Source: Ectopseudomonas chengduensis
GTDB taxonomy: Bacteria; Pseudomonadota; Gammaproteobacteria; Pseudomonadales; Pseudomonadaceae
Length of the DNA: 64,000 nucleotides
Assembly: GCF_015712065.1 (NCBI RefSeq)
Contig: NZ_JACFYZ010000001.1
Span: forward strand, 930,001-994,000
Direction: 5' to 3'
The position numbers and the translations under genes were made by a program. The stretch's first letter is position 1; the number at the start of each line of letters is the position of its first letter. The notes under the pieces were generated by a model. The model did no database searches and was not told the DNA's origin. It saw nothing but the letters and a program-made list of their open reading frames with translations. This document shows positions 18,906 through 28,484 of this stretch, in pieces.

Positions 18906-19546
18906 CGCGGATTCTCCTTGGCGAGTATGCCATCCAGCTGTTCCAGGCTGGCAGTCAGTGTGATGCCCTGTTCGCGCATGGCGATGCAGGCGCTTTCGGC
19001 CGTTTCGCTGGCGATGGCTCGGCAGGCCGGTAGGAAGACGATCACTTCGAAGCCGGCACCGCGCAGTTGCAGGGCGGTGGTCTTGACGCAGTAGTCCAGG
19101 GCCAGGCCGCCCACCAGTACAAGGTCGACGCCATTTTGCCGAAGAAATTCGATCACGCCCGTGCTGCGCTTCTCGGCCAGGTCGTGATAGCAGGCGCCGT
19201 AAGGGTGCAGGTCCGGCTCAACGCCTTTCCACACGAAGTAGTGGTAATCCAGCGGCGCTGGCAGGCCATCGAGCAATTCGAAGCCGGGCGTACCGGGCAC
19301 GCAGTGGCTGACCCAGGTCAGGTCGGCATTGGCCAGCGGCAGGGGGCGCAGCATCTCATCGTGTGTGTCGACGACCCAGGCCGCCTGCGGGCTATGGGCA
19401 TCCTTGCTGCCAATGCGCAGTTCGGCGCGTGCGGCCAGTTGGTTCAGCGCCGGGACGATGGCATCGCCCTCGGGCACCGGTAGCTCGTTGGGGCACAGCG
19501 GGGTGAAGCCTTTCTGGGCGTCGATGTCGAAGCTGGCGATCTTCAT
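18902..19546 (-). CDS. pncA: Nicotinamidase
   Basis: 214 residues of the cysteine-hydrolase fold. It deamidates nicotinamide to nicotinate. The triad is visible: Asp in [10 protein letters not shown], Lys in FVWKGVEPD and Cys in [19 protein letters not shown] supplies metal-binding Asp and His. First gene of pncA-pncB-nadE, preceded by an NrtR operator, so repression when NAD levels are high is expected. Confidence 0.92.
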   Translation of the reverse strand: MKIASFDIDAQKGFTPLCPNELPVPEGDAIVPALNQLAARAELRIGSKDAHSPQAAWVVDTHDEMLRPLPLANADLTWVSHCVPGTPGFELLDGLPAPLDYHYFVWKGVEPDLHPYGACYHDLAEKRSTGVIEFLRQNGVDLVLVGGLALDYCVKTTALQLRGAGFEVIVFLPACRAIASETAESACIAMREQGITLTASLEQLDGILAKENPR

Positions 19547-19571
19547 GGTGCGCCTCCTTCTCGTGGGTGAG

Positions 19572-19606
19572 TGACTACATATTTCATCTGATGAAATATG
19601 TAGTCA
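19572..19606. promoter_or_regulatory. NrtR operator between pncA and nrtR
   Basis: A perfect palindrome: 16-bp arms beginning TGACTACATATTTCAT, a CTG centre, then the exact reverse complement. It lies 25 bp upstream of pncA and 80 bp upstream of nrtR. AT-rich palindromes of this kind are the NrtR boxes that control NAD salvage genes. A half-site resembling the right arm (ATGAAATAAGT) recurs at about 19654-19664 near the nrtR start, so nrtR may also regulate itself. Confidence 0.85.
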
Positions 19607-19686
19607 AGCGTTTCACCAAATCCTGCGTGAAAAAATATGAGTTATTGGTCAAGATGAAATAAGTCCATGAAGCAGCGAGGAAAAGG

Positions 19687-20379
19687 ATGAGTGCGGTGGA
19701 GGTGCTGGCCGGGGTGGATATCGTTGCCCTGCGCCTGAGCGAGGTGGGCACGCTGCAGGTGCTGCTGCTGCGTCGCCAGCGCGAACCCTACGTCGGGCAA
19801 TGGGCGCTACCGGGCGTGCTGGTCAACGGTCGTTGCGCCGATGCCAGCCTGGACGCCGCCGCTGCTCGTGCGCTGGCGGACAAGGCACGCCTGCAGCCGC
19901 AGTATCTGGAGCAGGTGGCGACGGTGGGTAATGGTCTGCGAGATCCACGTGGCTGGTCGCTGAGCACCTGCTACCTGGCGCTGCTGGCGCCTGACGCCGA
20001 GCCGCAGGATGAAAGTTTGCGCTTCGTCGATCTGTCGCGCGTCACCGCCGGGCAGCAGGCGTTGCCATTCGACCATACGCAACTGGTGCGCCTGGCTGCC
20101 GAGCGGCTGCGCGGCAAGTCGGTGTACAGCTCGCTGCCGCTGTACCTGCTGGCGCCGCGATTTACCGTGACCGAAGCGCTGACGGCGTTCCAGGCTTGTC
20201 TGGGCGAGCCGGTGCAGCACACCACCTTGCGCGGGAGGCTGGAACGGATGAAGGCGCAGGGTTGGATCAGTGATACCGGCGAGAAGAATTATCCGAAGAT
20301 GGGGCGGCCACAGAACCTGCTGGAGCATCGTCCGCAAGAGGCTGAGGCCTTTATCTTCGACCGCAGCCTGTTGGCTTAG
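19687..20379 (+). CDS. nrtR: NrtR, NUDIX-fold transcriptional regulator of NAD metabolism
   Basis: 230 residues. An N-terminal NUDIX-like domain (about 5-145; LLLRRQREPYVGQWALPGVLV) is followed by a C-terminal winged helix (about 150-225; FTVTEALTAFQACLG and TTLRGRLERM). NrtR proteins bind ADP-ribose or related compounds in the NUDIX domain and release DNA. The hydrolase box is degenerate, as expected for a sensor rather than an enzyme. Divergent from pncA-pncB-nadE with the operator in between. The stop codon is followed at once by dispersed element copy 2. Confidence 0.93.
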   Translation: MSAVEVLAGVDIVALRLSEVGTLQVLLLRRQREPYVGQWALPGVLVNGRCADASLDAAAARALADKARLQPQYLEQVATVGNGLRDPRGWSLSTCYLALLAPDAEPQDESLRFVDLSRVTAGQQALPFDHTQLVRLAAERLRGKSVYSSLPLYLLAPRFTVTEALTAFQACLGEPVQHTTLRGRLERMKAQGWISDTGEKNYPKMGRPQNLLEHRPQEAEAFIFDRSLLA

Positions 20380-20563
20380 CAGGCCGTTGAAGAACTACCT
20401 ACGTTGCCTTGCTGCGTTAAAAACAGGCTCGCGTGCGAGCCCAGTCAAAATGCTCATTTACAGCTCGTAAAGTCGACCGCGACTCCGATCGTTTTTCGCC
20501 TGTTTTTGCGGGGCCGCCACAGGTATTGCTCTGGCTGCCTCGCCTAGGTTTTTCAACGGCCTG
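20380..20563. repeat. Dispersed stop-codon-abutting palindromic element, copy 2
   Basis: 184 bp, starting one base after the nrtR stop. Termini CAGGCCGTTGAAGAAC and GTTTTTCAACGGCCTG are inverted repeats. Main stem AAAAACAGGC (20419-20428) with GCCTGTTTTT (20498-20507) is perfect but differs in sequence from copy 1, while the centre AAATGCTCATTTACA then CTCGTAAA is the same. An extra hairpin, GCTCGCGTGCGAGC, follows the left stem. Confidence 0.85.
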
Positions 20564-20676
20564 TTCGCAGGCGCTCCCTGAATCGCAGGCAAAAAATAGG
20601 CGCCAGAGGCGCCAGGGGAGCATTTCAATCGATGCATAGTCTCTGAGCCTGCTTCGTCCGGGAAGTTCCATTCGGT

Positions 20677-20700
20677 GATGGAAAAAAGCCATCTTTTTTC
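20677..20700 (+). terminator. Small plus-strand terminator
   Basis: GATGG, a 7-nt A-rich loop, CCATC, then TTTTTT. It can stop any read-through from nrtR. Confidence 0.6.
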
Positions 20701-20710
20701 TTCAGGCAAA

Positions 20711-20737
20711 AGAAAAGGCGCCAGGGGCGCCTTAAAA
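20711..20737 (-). terminator. Terminator of the quiP transcript
   Basis: AAGGCGCC, a 3-nt loop, GGCGCCTT; on the minus strand it is followed by TTCTTTTGCC. About 80 bp past the quiP stop. Confidence 0.75.
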
Positions 20738-20814
20738 CGATGATCTATGGAGTAAGTCGATTATTCAGAGTGGGGCGCTGAGGGAAAGGTTCAGCGCCGC
20801 CCGACGAACGGTCA

Positions 20815-23328
20815 TTACTTGGCCGGCATCAGCAACAGGCGCTGGTTGCCGTAGACCTTGTCCAGGTTCTGTGCCTTGAACGGGAAACTCATGTAGCCGC
20901 CCTTGAGCCATGACTCGATGCCGTCGGCATAGTGTGGGCTGGCCGGGTTGCCGGATTGGCCCGAGCTGTTGACGCCGACCAAGGGTTCGTCCGCGGCGAA
21001 ATCCACCACGATGCGCATGGCCGGGATCAAGAAGGTGTTGAAATCCTGGCCCCAGGCGTAGGCGGAGACGTTCAGCGTGCTGTGGTCGCCCCCGGCCGGA
21101 TAGGGGCCGCGATCCAGGTAACCTTTCAGGGCGTTGATGCTGGTGCGCTGGCTGGCGCTCATGTAAGGCGCCATGCGCGTGGTGTCCGTTACCCACTCAT
21201 AGGTGTGCAGCTTGCCCCATTGCCAGTTGCGACGCTCGGCGCCCAATCGACTTTCCAACAGCTCGATGCTGGCGGCCAGGCTGCGCGCGAGGATGGTCGG
21301 CTTGTCTTCCTGCTCTGGCGTGCGGATGTCGTTCCAGAACGGGCTGTCGGCACGCCCAAGCAGATGATCGGCCTGCGCCGAATAGGAGGTGTTGGCGGTT
21401 TGCACCAGTGCCTTCCAGGCTGGACTGTTGTCCGGGCCCAGCTCGTCGAGGAAGATCTGCCGTGCGCTTTCATGCAGGAAGGCGCCGTAGATGGCGGCAT
21501 CGGCCGAACTGGCGGCAAGCTTGCCGTCGAACGCCAGCAGGCGCTTCAGCGCTTCATCGGCACGTGCGCGCTGGCCATCCGGCAGGGCAGCGATGGCCTG
21601 GCGCAGCGAGTCGTGCATGGCAGGGTCATTGAACATGGCCTGCAGTTTGGCGACGAAGGGCGAGGTCTGGTCGTACTGCATGGCGATCATGCTGCGGCCA
21701 TCGTGGCGGCCATTGCCGGCCAGCTCGGCGATGCGTTCGGCGCGTTCCGGGTAGTACCAGGAGCTGGACAGCTGCATGCCGTAACCGGGCGGCACGCTGC
21801 GTTCGTTGGCGGTGCCCAGCCAGCCTTGCGGCGGGTCCTGGTCGTAAGGGTGCAGCATCGGGTCGGCGAAGCCGTCCCAGGCGTAGCGCTCGTCCCAGCC
21901 AGGGGAGGGCAGCAGGCCACGACCTTCGCGGCGATTCGGATAGCGCCCGGTGACCTGCCAGCCGATGTGCTGGGCGTCGGCGAAGACGATGTTCAGCGGC
22001 ATGGCGCGGATCTCCCGCGTCGCCTCGAAAGCCTGGTCCACCGATTTTGCTCGCGACAGGTCGAAGAAGGCGTCGAGGCTCTGGTCACGCTCGAACTGGG
22101 TGGTTTTCAGCGCCAGGCCGTAACCGCTCTGCAGCGCCAGGGGCTGCAGCATATGTTTGCGTTCGCCCAGTACCGAGTTGAGCAGCGGGCCGTTGCGGGT
22201 TTCATAGAGGGTTTCGCGAATCGGGCGCTGGCCCTTGATGAAGAAGGTTTCCTGGCGCTCCATCACCGGTAGCCACTTGCCGTCGGCCTGGTACATCAGG
22301 CGGCTGCCTTCGCGTTTTATGCGCTCCAGGTAGATGTCCTGATTGTCGCCCATGACCATGGTCATGCCCCAGGCCAGCTTGCCGTTGTAGCCGGCCACCA
22401 CCGCCGGTACGCCGGCCAGGGAGACGCCAGCGGCCTGATACTTGGGCGAGCGGATCTGCACGAAGCTCCACAGCGAGGGCATGCTCAGTGGCAGGTGCGT
22501 GTCATTGGCCAGCAGGCTCTTGCCGCCACGGCTGCGTTGCGGGGCGATGGCCCAGTTGTTCGAGGCGGCGACGCCGAGCATGTGTTGTTCGGCGATCTGC
22601 GCGGTTGTGCGGGAAATCGCCTGCAGGCCTGGCAATTGGCCCTTGAGGTCGAGGCCGGCGAGTTTTTCCGCCTCGGCGAAGGGCAGCGGTTCGTCCGGGT
22701 AGATCGGCAGCAGCCAGGGCAGCTTGTCGGCACCCACCTGCTGGGCCATGGTCAGCGCGGCGATCTCCTCCTGCAGGTTCACCGCCAGGCCGAAGTTGAG
22801 CAGACAGAACAACAGCACCGAGTCCTCGGGCTTCCAGTACTCGGGACGGTAGCCGGACTCGGCCAGATCCATCGGCATACGATCGCGGTAGCGGAACATA
22901 TAGGCGTTGACGCCACGCGAATAGACCTCGAAGAAGCGCTTCAGGCGTGGCGAGGCGTCGGCGTAGAGAATTTCTGCATTCTTTTTCAGGTTGACCGCGC
23001 GCATGAAGCGGTCCATTTCCAGCACGCCGGGCCCCGCCATCTCGGCCAGGCGGCCTTGAGCCAGCAGGCGCATGCCGACCATCTGGCTGAGACGGTCACC
23101 GGCATGCACGTAGCCCAGGGTAAACAGCGCGTCGTGAAAATTGCTCGATTCGATCAGCGGCATGCCGAGTGCGTTACGCCGCACCGACGCACTCTCGGCC
23201 ACGCCCTGGATGCGCTCAACGCCACGGGTAGGCGGCACGCTGTCGGCATAACGGCTGTTGAGCAGGGACTGGCAGCCGGCGAGGCTAATCAGTGAGGCGG
23301 CAAGAGTCAGGCGGGCCAGCGCGCGCAT
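20815..23328 (-). CDS. quiP: Penicillin-acylase family lipoprotein, QuiP-like acyl-homoserine lactone acylase
   Basis: 837 residues from the ATG at 23326-23328 ([20 protein letters not shown]). The lipobox LAGC makes Cys19 the lipidated residue. It is an Ntn hydrolase of family S45, made as a precursor and cleaved so that Ser256 ([12 protein letters not shown]) becomes the N-terminal nucleophile of the beta chain. [19 protein letters not shown] is the conserved beta-chain segment. Fold and position upstream of the ychJ/OmpA/dinG block match P. aeruginosa QuiP, which hydrolyses long-chain acyl-homoserine lactones. The substrate here is inferred; other amides are possible. An upstream 31-codon extension is not preferred because the signal peptide begins at the chosen ATG. 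Confidence 0.85.
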   Translation of the reverse strand: MRALARLTLAASLISLAGCQSLLNSRYADSVPPTRGVERIQGVAESASVRRNALGMPLIESSNFHDALFTLGYVHAGDRLSQMVGMRLLAQGRLAEMAGPGVLEMDRFMRAVNLKKNAEILYADASPRLKRFFEVYSRGVNAYMFRYRDRMPMDLAESGYRPEYWKPEDSVLLFCLLNFGLAVNLQEEIAALTMAQQVGADKLPWLLPIYPDEPLPFAEAEKLAGLDLKGQLPGLQAISRTTAQIAEQHMLGVAASNNWAIAPQRSRGGKSLLANDTHLPLSMPSLWSFVQIRSPKYQAAGVSLAGVPAVVAGYNGKLAWGMTMVMGDNQDIYLERIKREGSRLMYQADGKWLPVMERQETFFIKGQRPIRETLYETRNGPLLNSVLGERKHMLQPLALQSGYGLALKTTQFERDQSLDAFFDLSRAKSVDQAFEATREIRAMPLNIVFADAQHIGWQVTGRYPNRREGRGLLPSPGWDERYAWDGFADPMLHPYDQDPPQGWLGTANERSVPPGYGMQLSSSWYYPERAERIAELAGNGRHDGRSMIAMQYDQTSPFVAKLQAMFNDPAMHDSLRQAIAALPDGQRARADEALKRLLAFDGKLAASSADAAIYGAFLHESARQIFLDELGPDNSPAWKALVQTANTSYSAQADHLLGRADSPFWNDIRTPEQEDKPTILARSLAASIELLESRLGAERRNWQWGKLHTYEWVTDTTRMAPYMSASQRTSINALKGYLDRGPYPAGGDHSTLNVSAYAWGQDFNTFLIPAMRIVVDFAADEPLVGVNSSGQSGNPASPHYADGIESWLKGGYMSFPFKAQNLDKVYGNQRLLLMPAK

Positions 23329-23428
23329 GGCGAAGTTCCTTGGTGTGCGGACGGTCGAGGCCGGTCGCGCAATGACCGGCCACAAAGGCGCCAAGGTAAT
23401 AAGGCTGTCGCAGCCTGGCAAGAGGGGC

Positions 23429-23893
23429 TCAGGCGTTTGCTCGAGACCCTTTCAACCCTTCGTCCAGTAACCAGCGTGCAGCGATGCGGGCAGCGGCCTT
23501 GTGCTGCAGTTCCAGCTCGTTGAAGCGTTTTTCGAAGCGCCGCCGTTCGGCCTTGTCCAACGCTTTCCAGCCCGCATGCGTGGGCACCTCGGCGGTGGCT
23601 TCGAAGAGCAGATGGAACACCTGGCAGCGGCTGTCATTGCTCAGGGCGCTGTCATAGTTGTCAAGCAGCACCTTGATGCGGATGGCGCCTTCGATCAACG
23701 GCAACTGCTCGTCGAGCAGGCTGCTGGCGAGGATGCTCAGATCACCGCCGATGCGTTGCTGGCGTTCTTGCTGCGCTTCGTCACGGGCGCGCTGGTTCGC
23801 CCAGACGCGGCGCCACAGATGCCAGGCATAAGCGGCCAGCGCTGCGATCAGCAGCAGGCCGCTAAGCAGCAGAGTCAGGTTCAAGGCACTCAT
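23429..23893 (-). CDS. DUF2489-like membrane-anchored protein
   Basis: 154 residues. One N-terminal membrane helix ([22 protein letters not shown]) is followed by a charged soluble domain with heptad-like stretches ([19 protein letters not shown]) and the block [23 protein letters not shown]. The pattern fits DUF2489, whose function is unknown. I start at the ATG complementing 23891-23893, seven bases after the SEC-C gene stop, so it is probably coupled to it. The longer frame upstream overlaps that gene. Confidence 0.75.
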   Translation of the reverse strand: MSALNLTLLLSGLLLIAALAAYAWHLWRRVWANQRARDEAQQERQQRIGGDLSILASSLLDEQLPLIEGAIRIKVLLDNYDSALSNDSRCQVFHLLFEATAEVPTHAGWKALDKAERRRFEKRFNELELQHKAAARIAARWLLDEGLKGSRANA

Positions 23894-23900
23894 GCGCGGT

Positions 23901-24095
23901 TCAGGCGCCGTGGCACTTCTTGTACTTCTTCTCGCTGCCGCATGGGCAAGGATCGTTACGGCCGACATCCTTCAGCGCGTTGCGCACCGGCTCCTGATGG
24001 CCGTGGTTGCAGTGCGGGCCGTGCACATGGCCGTGATCGTGATGATCGTGGTCATGGTTGCAGTCAGGGCCGTGGACGTGGGGTTGGTTGCTCAT
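23901..24095 (-). CDS. His-rich SEC-C mini-protein
   Basis: 64 residues. The first half is a string of His, Asp and Cys ([21 protein letters not shown]) able to bind metal ions. The second half is a SEC-C zinc motif ([17 protein letters not shown]), as at the C-terminus of SecA. Role unknown; a metal store, metal chaperone or partner of protein export are all possible. In a run with the DUF2489 and LEA-type genes. Confidence 0.85.
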   Translation of the reverse strand: MSNQPHVHGPDCNHDHDHHDHGHVHGPHCNHGHQEPVRNALKDVGRNDPCPCGSEKKYKKCHGA

Positions 24096-24112
24096 GGTGT
24101 TACTCGTGCAGG

Positions 24113-24592
24113 TTATTCGGGGATGAAATCGCCGGGAATTATCTCGCCATTACGCGACATGTGCACGCTTCGGCCGAACAACATGCCGGTTTTTACCTCA
24201 CCCTTGAGGCTATAGCGAATCGGTACGTCCGGTTTTTCCAGTGCCTTGACGATCTGCCGCACATGGCGCCAGAGGTTGGTGCGCACCGGTACTTCGAAGG
24301 TGTGGTGGCCGTGGGCGGGCACGGTGAACCACTCGTTGGAGTAGCCCTCGGCCAGCTGGATACCATTGAGATGGACGTTATAGTCCAGCCCGCGCACCGG
24401 CAGGCTGACGCCGTTGGGATTGTCGATTCGAAAGCGCAGGCGGAACTCCTGTTCGAGCAGCCTGGCCTTGACCACATCAACTTTGATGAGTTGGACGTCC
24501 GGGTCCTTGAAACCACCTGTCATCCAGGTGGAGCATCCTGGCAGGCCTGAAAGCAGGCCAAAAAACATCAATAGGCTGATAATTCTTATCAT
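24113..24592 (-). CDS. LEA type 2 / WHy-domain lipoprotein
   Basis: 159 residues from [20 protein letters not shown], a lipoprotein signal with lipobox LPGC. The rest is one beta-sandwich WHy/LEA-2 domain ([22 protein letters not shown] and [11 protein letters not shown]). Such proteins are linked to stress protection of the envelope, but the direct role is unknown. An in-frame ATG at 24610 is an alternative start. First gene of the minus-strand run LEA2, SEC-C, DUF2489. Confidence 0.8.
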   Translation of the reverse strand: MIRIISLLMFFGLLSGLPGCSTWMTGGFKDPDVQLIKVDVVKARLLEQEFRLRFRIDNPNGVSLPVRGLDYNVHLNGIQLAEGYSNEWFTVPAHGHHTFEVPVRTNLWRHVRQIVKALEKPDVPIRYSLKGEVKTGMLFGRSVHMSRNGEIIPGDFIPE

Positions 24593-24802
24593 TTGCGCCT
24601 GAGAAAACATTTCATACCCCCATTGCGCCCCAGTGTAACAAGCAAGCGCTTGGCTGCAACGGGGAAGCACTCATTATTTTCAACGAGATATTGTGGAGGT
24701 TTCGGGTTGTTGGTAATCGGGAGAGCATGAATGAGACGCCTGCAGTGTCAGGGCAAAGGAACCTGCGCCATACTGAGCGGCGAATAGGACAGGAGTGTGA
24801 CC

Positions 24803-25357
24803 ATGAGTCGCTACGAGATCGCCTTCTCCGGGCAACTGGTGCCGGGCGCCCAGCCGGAGTTGGTCAAGGCCAACATGGCCAAGCTGTTCCAGGCCGATGC
24901 TCAGCGCATCGCTCAGTTGTTCTCCGGGCGCCGCATCGTGATCAAGAACAATCTCGACGCCGTCGGGGCGGAGAAGTACCGCGTGACTCTGGAACGTGCC
25001 GGTGCGCGGGTCGAGGTCGTCGACATGGATGCGTTGATCGAGGAAGTCGAGCTGGCCCCGCCACCGCCCGTAGAGCCGGCAACTTCTCCGGCAGCCGCAC
25101 TGCCCGCGGCCAGGCCGGGGCGCCTGCAGGTCGCACCACGAGATGAGTACATGGCCGCGTTCAGTGATGTGGATGCTCCGGATTTCGATATCGCACCGGT
25201 AGGCAGCGATCTGCAGGACGCCAGGCCCGACGCCGCCGCGCCACAGGTCGACCTGTCACAGTTCAGTCTGGCGCCCGTTGGTAGCGATATGGGGCAAGCC
25301 AAGCCAGCGACTCCAGCGGCTGCACCGGACACCTCGCATCTGAAGCTGCAGGATTGA
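24803..25357 (+). CDS. Hypothetical protein with an N-terminal alpha/beta domain and acidic repeats
   Basis: 184 residues; ATG 24803 with AGGAG seven bases upstream. The first 75 residues (YEIAFSGQLVPGA, ANMAKLFQADAQRIAQLFSG, EKYRVTLERAGARVEV) form a small alpha/beta domain that I have seen at the N-terminus of Pseudomonas proteins with membrane domains such as DUF805. Here it is followed only by a Pro/Ala linker and two copies of an acidic motif, DFDIAPVGSDL and QFSLAPVGSDM, then HLKLQD. No signal peptide or membrane segment. Function unknown. It ends in a strong terminator. Confidence 0.75.
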   Translation: MSRYEIAFSGQLVPGAQPELVKANMAKLFQADAQRIAQLFSGRRIVIKNNLDAVGAEKYRVTLERAGARVEVVDMDALIEEVELAPPPPVEPATSPAAALPAARPGRLQVAPRDEYMAAFSDVDAPDFDIAPVGSDLQDARPDAAAPQVDLSQFSLAPVGSDMGQAKPATPAAAPDTSHLKLQD

Positions 25358-25376
25358 GCATTCACTAGCCTGACTG

Positions 25377-25415
25377 AAACGCCGTGAGCTGCACACGCAG
25401 CCACGGCGTTTTTGC
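25377..25415 (+). terminator. Strong two-tier terminator
   Basis: AACGCCGTG outside and GCTGC inside, an ACAC loop, then GCAGC and CACGGCGTT with TTTT after. Serves the hypothetical gene; the facing lipoprotein gene ends 11 bp further on. Confidence 0.9.
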
Positions 25416-25425
25416 GTTCAGGCCA

Positions 25426-26541
25426 CTAACCCGCCTTGCATTTGGCAGCGGCCTCCTCGGGTTTGAGGTTGCGCACGCTGGTGAAGAACAGCTCGCAGGT
25501 TTGCAGTTTCTCCGTCACCTGCCATTTCTCGGTGCAGGTATTCAGCGTCTGCTGCGGATCAGCTGTCGGTTGCTGGCCCATACCGGCCTGCCAGCAGGCG
25601 GCGCTCAGGTCCTGCCCCATGACCTTGATCCCTGCTGCGTTGGCGGCGGCCTCGCTGCCCTTGTTGTTGGCCGGATCGGCCGCATACCAGATGTAGCTGG
25701 GGTGGTTGGCGCCGAGCACTGAGACCAGCTGCCCAGGTGCTGCATCGATCTGACCGAGGCCCAGTACCGGCAGATTCACCCCGTATTGTTGCGTGATCCA
25801 ACTGCGCACCGGAGCACCAAAGGCGACCATTGGCAGGCTGGTATCGCCCGAGCCGACGCTGAGCTCGCTGACCATGCGCCGCTGATAGCCGGTGAAATAG
25901 CCATAAACGCCTTCCAGGGCACTGCCGGCACTGGCCGGGGCGGCGATGGGAGCGATGTCGATGATGGTCTGGTAAGCGGGGGTGTGTTCCGGCTGTACAC
26001 CATTGAAACTGAGCAGCGAGGCCCAGCGATCCGTGGTGCTCGAGCGCAGATAATCCTGAGCCTGAGTCAGTGAGTAGTCGGGTGGGAAGTGCAGCAGCTC
26101 GACGCTCTTGCGGTTCTCCAGGGCCATGCCCAGAGGCAGGAAGAAGTACCAGTTGTACTGCCATTTACCGTCACTATTGAGCTGGCTGGCGCCCTGATAG
26201 GCCAGATCACCGGCATCGAGCAATTGCAGCAGGGACTTGCCGTAATCCGTTGGCGTGCCGTCGAAATTGGCGTGAATATGTTCCCCATTGCGTGTTACGC
26301 GCACGTTGGCCTGGGGGTAACCATCGCGCGTCAGGCTCTGTTGCAGGTAGTGTTCGACCGTCTGTTCCAGCGTCCAGTCGCGGTAGCAGATCACACTGCA
26401 ATTGTTCGGGTAGGCGAACAGGCGGCTGACGCGCTGGCTGTCACCCAGATCCAGCGTTTCCCCTTGCAGCCCGCCGGGCTGGTTGGCGCAGCCTGCTAGC
26501 AGGCCGGCCAGGATAAGAGCGATACCACTTTTCTTGTGCAT
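25426..26541 (-). CDS. Uncharacterised large lipoprotein
   Basis: 371 residues from MHKKSGIALILAGLLAGCAN, with lipobox LAGC and AAGGAG before the start. The mature protein has a region rich in beta strands and aromatic residues (GKWQYNWYFFLPLGMALENR) and paired cysteines near the start (NNCSVICY) and end (NTCTEKW, TCELFF, AKCKAG), which suggests periplasmic disulphides. I do not recognise a domain. It is probably monocistronic, with 67 bp to ychJ. Confidence 0.75.
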   Translation of the reverse strand: MHKKSGIALILAGLLAGCANQPGGLQGETLDLGDSQRVSRLFAYPNNCSVICYRDWTLEQTVEHYLQQSLTRDGYPQANVRVTRNGEHIHANFDGTPTDYGKSLLQLLDAGDLAYQGASQLNSDGKWQYNWYFFLPLGMALENRKSVELLHFPPDYSLTQAQDYLRSSTTDRWASLLSFNGVQPEHTPAYQTIIDIAPIAAPASAGSALEGVYGYFTGYQRRMVSELSVGSGDTSLPMVAFGAPVRSWITQQYGVNLPVLGLGQIDAAPGQLVSVLGANHPSYIWYAADPANNKGSEAAANAAGIKVMGQDLSAACWQAGMGQQPTADPQQTLNTCTEKWQVTEKLQTCELFFTSVRNLKPEEAAAKCKAG

Positions 26542-26608
26542 GGCTTTCTCCTTGTTGAATGTCCTCGCAGGACGTATCAACTCAAGCAGAAAGCAGGATT
26601 AACGCCAA

Positions 26609-27091
26609 TCAGGCATTCAGGTAGGGCGCACAGCATTTCTTGAACTTCTGCCCGCCCTGGCAGGGGCAAGGATCATTGCGTCCGGCCTTCAGTGGCACCG
26701 TCGGGTCGAGGAAGAACCAGCGTCCGTCCACCTGAACGAAAGCGGAGCATTCGCGGTGACGATGTTCGCCGTTGTCATCGTGCCAGCGTGCGACGAAGCT
26801 GACCTGGGCGTGTTCTGGCTTGCCGCCGAACACTTCGCTGCCTTCGACTTCCAGGCCGAGCCAGGTGCTTTGGGCGCTCCAGGCAGCCATCGCGTCGCGG
26901 TCGAGCGCCTGCTGCTGGAGGGGCAGGGTGGTGGCCACCAGATAGTCCACCAGACCCAGTACATAGGCGCTGTAGCGCGAGCGCATCAGCAGCTCCGCGC
27001 TGGGCGCGTGGGTGCCCGCGTGATAGTGACCACAACACTGGCTCAGCGAATTACCGCTGCCACAAGGGCAATTGGGATCGAGTGGGTTCAT
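26609..27091 (-). CDS. YchJ/UPF0225 family SEC-C protein
   Basis: 160 residues with a SEC-C zinc motif at both ends ([13 protein letters not shown] and [17 protein letters not shown]) and an NTF2-like YchJ middle domain ([35 protein letters not shown]). Function unknown. Starts five bases after the next gene's stop (27096), so it is the second gene of a two-gene operon. Confidence 0.9.
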   Translation of the reverse strand: MNPLDPNCPCGSGNSLSQCCGHYHAGTHAPSAELLMRSRYSAYVLGLVDYLVATTLPLQQQALDRDAMAAWSAQSTWLGLEVEGSEVFGGKPEHAQVSFVARWHDDNGEHRHRECSAFVQVDGRWFFLDPTVPLKAGRNDPCPCQGGQKFKKCCAPYLNA

Positions 27092-27095
27092 TGCT

Positions 27096-27593
27096 CTACC
27101 ACCAGTATTTGCCGAAGTTTTGTGGATTAGCCCAGAACTTCGCGTTCAACCAGTCGGGAACTTGCTTGTAATCGAGTAGATCATAGGTGAACAGATGCAG
27201 GGTCTGTCCCTCGCGCTGGAACTGTTCACTGGCTTGCATGGCCAGGGCGAAAAAGTCGGTTTCCTGCCAATCACCTGCCTTGAGGTCGAGCAACACGGCG
27301 ACCCGGCTGGCGTTGAGGTTGCGAATGCCACCCAGTAGTTGCAGTCCATCGCGTTTGGGTAAGTGCTCCAGACAGTCGACCAGAATTGCCAGGTCGAAGC
27401 GCTGTGCGGCCAGTTCCGGCGCCAGGGGCGCAGCAGGTGCGGTGGTGACCTGACACTGCGGGTGGGCGCTGTGAAAGGCGCTGACTGCGGGCAGTTCGCT
27501 TGCGCCGAGTAACAGCAGTTTCTCGGGGGTATAGCGGGCAAGCAGTGCCGCAATGGCTTGCTGTGGAGTACGGGTACTAAGGCTGGCGGTCAT
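27096..27593 (-). CDS. DUF6231-like protein
   Basis: 165 residues starting [21 protein letters not shown], with GAGGAAG upstream. The layout, a nucleotide-binding-like start ([13 protein letters not shown]) and a central strand with [18 protein letters not shown], recalls a truncated SAM-methyltransferase fold, but the glycine-rich SAM motif is degenerate. The aromatic C-terminus ([12 protein letters not shown]) is distinctive. Beside ychJ here and, from memory, in P. aeruginosa (PA1039-PA1040). Confidence 0.75.
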   Translation of the reverse strand: MTASLSTRTPQQAIAALLARYTPEKLLLLGASELPAVSAFHSAHPQCQVTTAPAAPLAPELAAQRFDLAILVDCLEHLPKRDGLQLLGGIRNLNASRVAVLLDLKAGDWQETDFFALAMQASEQFQREGQTLHLFTYDLLDYKQVPDWLNAKFWANPQNFGKYWW

Positions 27594-27756
27594 CGAACTT
27601 CCTCGAAAAGTCTGCAAAGACTAACGTGGTGTCGGTATCAGGCCTAGAGTGAGAGAAAATTATCCGCAGAAGCTGCTATAGCTGGCGGATTGTACAACTC
27701 CTGTCTTTACTACTATTGAGTCGGTTATGGGCCGATGAACATTGGAGACCTAAAGT

Positions 27757-28386
27757 ATGAGTATCACAAGGAACGCAGTACCCCTGATTCTGGCTAGTAC
27801 CTTGCTGACCGGTTGCGCCGGCCTGCAGAAAACCGACTGGCCCACCTGCGCAGCTGTAGGCGGTGTTGGTGGTGCGGCGTTAGGGGCAATCGAAAGTTCG
27901 TCCTGGGCTGGCGCTGGTGCTGCGCTAGGTGCTGGTCTTGGCGCAGCTTATTGCTGGGTACATGGTGCCGAAGCGCAGCAGGTTGCCGTCGTCGAAGAAG
28001 TCGTTGTCGAGGAGGTCGCCGTTGCCGAGCCGGCCGAAGCCGTCCGTGTCGAACTGGACGTCAAGTTCGACTTCGACAAGGCTCAGGTCAAGCAGGAAAG
28101 CTATGGCGACATCAAAGCCCTGGCCGACTTCATGAAACAGTACCCGCAGACCAGCACTGTGGTTGAAGGTCACACCGACTCGGTGGGCAGCGATGCTTAC
28201 AACCAGGGCCTGTCCGAGCGCCGTGCCAGTGCCGTGCGTGACGTTCTGGTCAACCAGTACGGTGTCGAGTCCGGCCGTGTGCAGGCAGTGGGTTATGGCG
28301 AGAGCCGCCCGGTTGCCGACAACGCCACTGCTGATGGTCGCGCCATCAACCGTCGCGTGGAAGCCGAGGTCGAAGCTCAGCCGTAA
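27757..28386 (+). CDS. OmpA-family lipoprotein 1
   Basis: 209 residues. Signal peptide with lipobox LTGC (Cys20). A glycine-rich two-helix hairpin follows (GGVGGAALGAIESSSWAGAGAALGAGLGAAYCW), then a Val/Glu-rich linker and a C-terminal OmpA peptidoglycan-binding domain (EGHTDSVGSDAYNQGLSERRA, INRRVEAEV). It should tie outer membrane to peptidoglycan. TTGGAG precedes the ATG. Paralogous to the next gene, with the shared element GAIESSxWA. Confidence 0.93.
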   Translation: MSITRNAVPLILASTLLTGCAGLQKTDWPTCAAVGGVGGAALGAIESSSWAGAGAALGAGLGAAYCWVHGAEAQQVAVVEEVVVEEVAVAEPAEAVRVELDVKFDFDKAQVKQESYGDIKALADFMKQYPQTSTVVEGHTDSVGSDAYNQGLSERRASAVRDVLVNQYGVESGRVQAVGYGESRPVADNATADGRAINRRVEAEVEAQP

Positions 28387-28422
28387 GGCGCTTCGTGTAA
28401 GCCAAGTCAGGCGTCACCCGCG

Positions 28423-28456
28423 AAGGCCCGACCGATTTCCATCGGTCGGGCCTTTT
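28423..28456 (+). terminator. Terminator after OmpA lipoprotein 1
   Basis: AAGGCCCGACCGAT, TTCC, ATCGGTCGGGCCTT then TTCTTG: perfect 14-bp arms. It separates the two OmpA genes into different transcripts, which matters for the hairpin just downstream. Confidence 0.92.
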
Positions 28457-28484
28457 CTTGTCTGAAATCCTGTCGCCGTCTTTA

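Larger units (their letters stand above)
20564..20814. other. Intergenic region between copy 2 and quiP
   Basis: With copy 2 this makes about 435 bp without a gene. It holds two GGCGCC-rich palindromes (near 20596-20612 and at 20715-20731) and two terminators listed separately. I see no coding sequence with family support. Confidence 0.6.

Noticed and set aside
20932..22272. 446-codon plus-strand open frame over quiP
   Set aside because: Antisense of the acylase, which has a lipobox, the catalytic Ser and family length.
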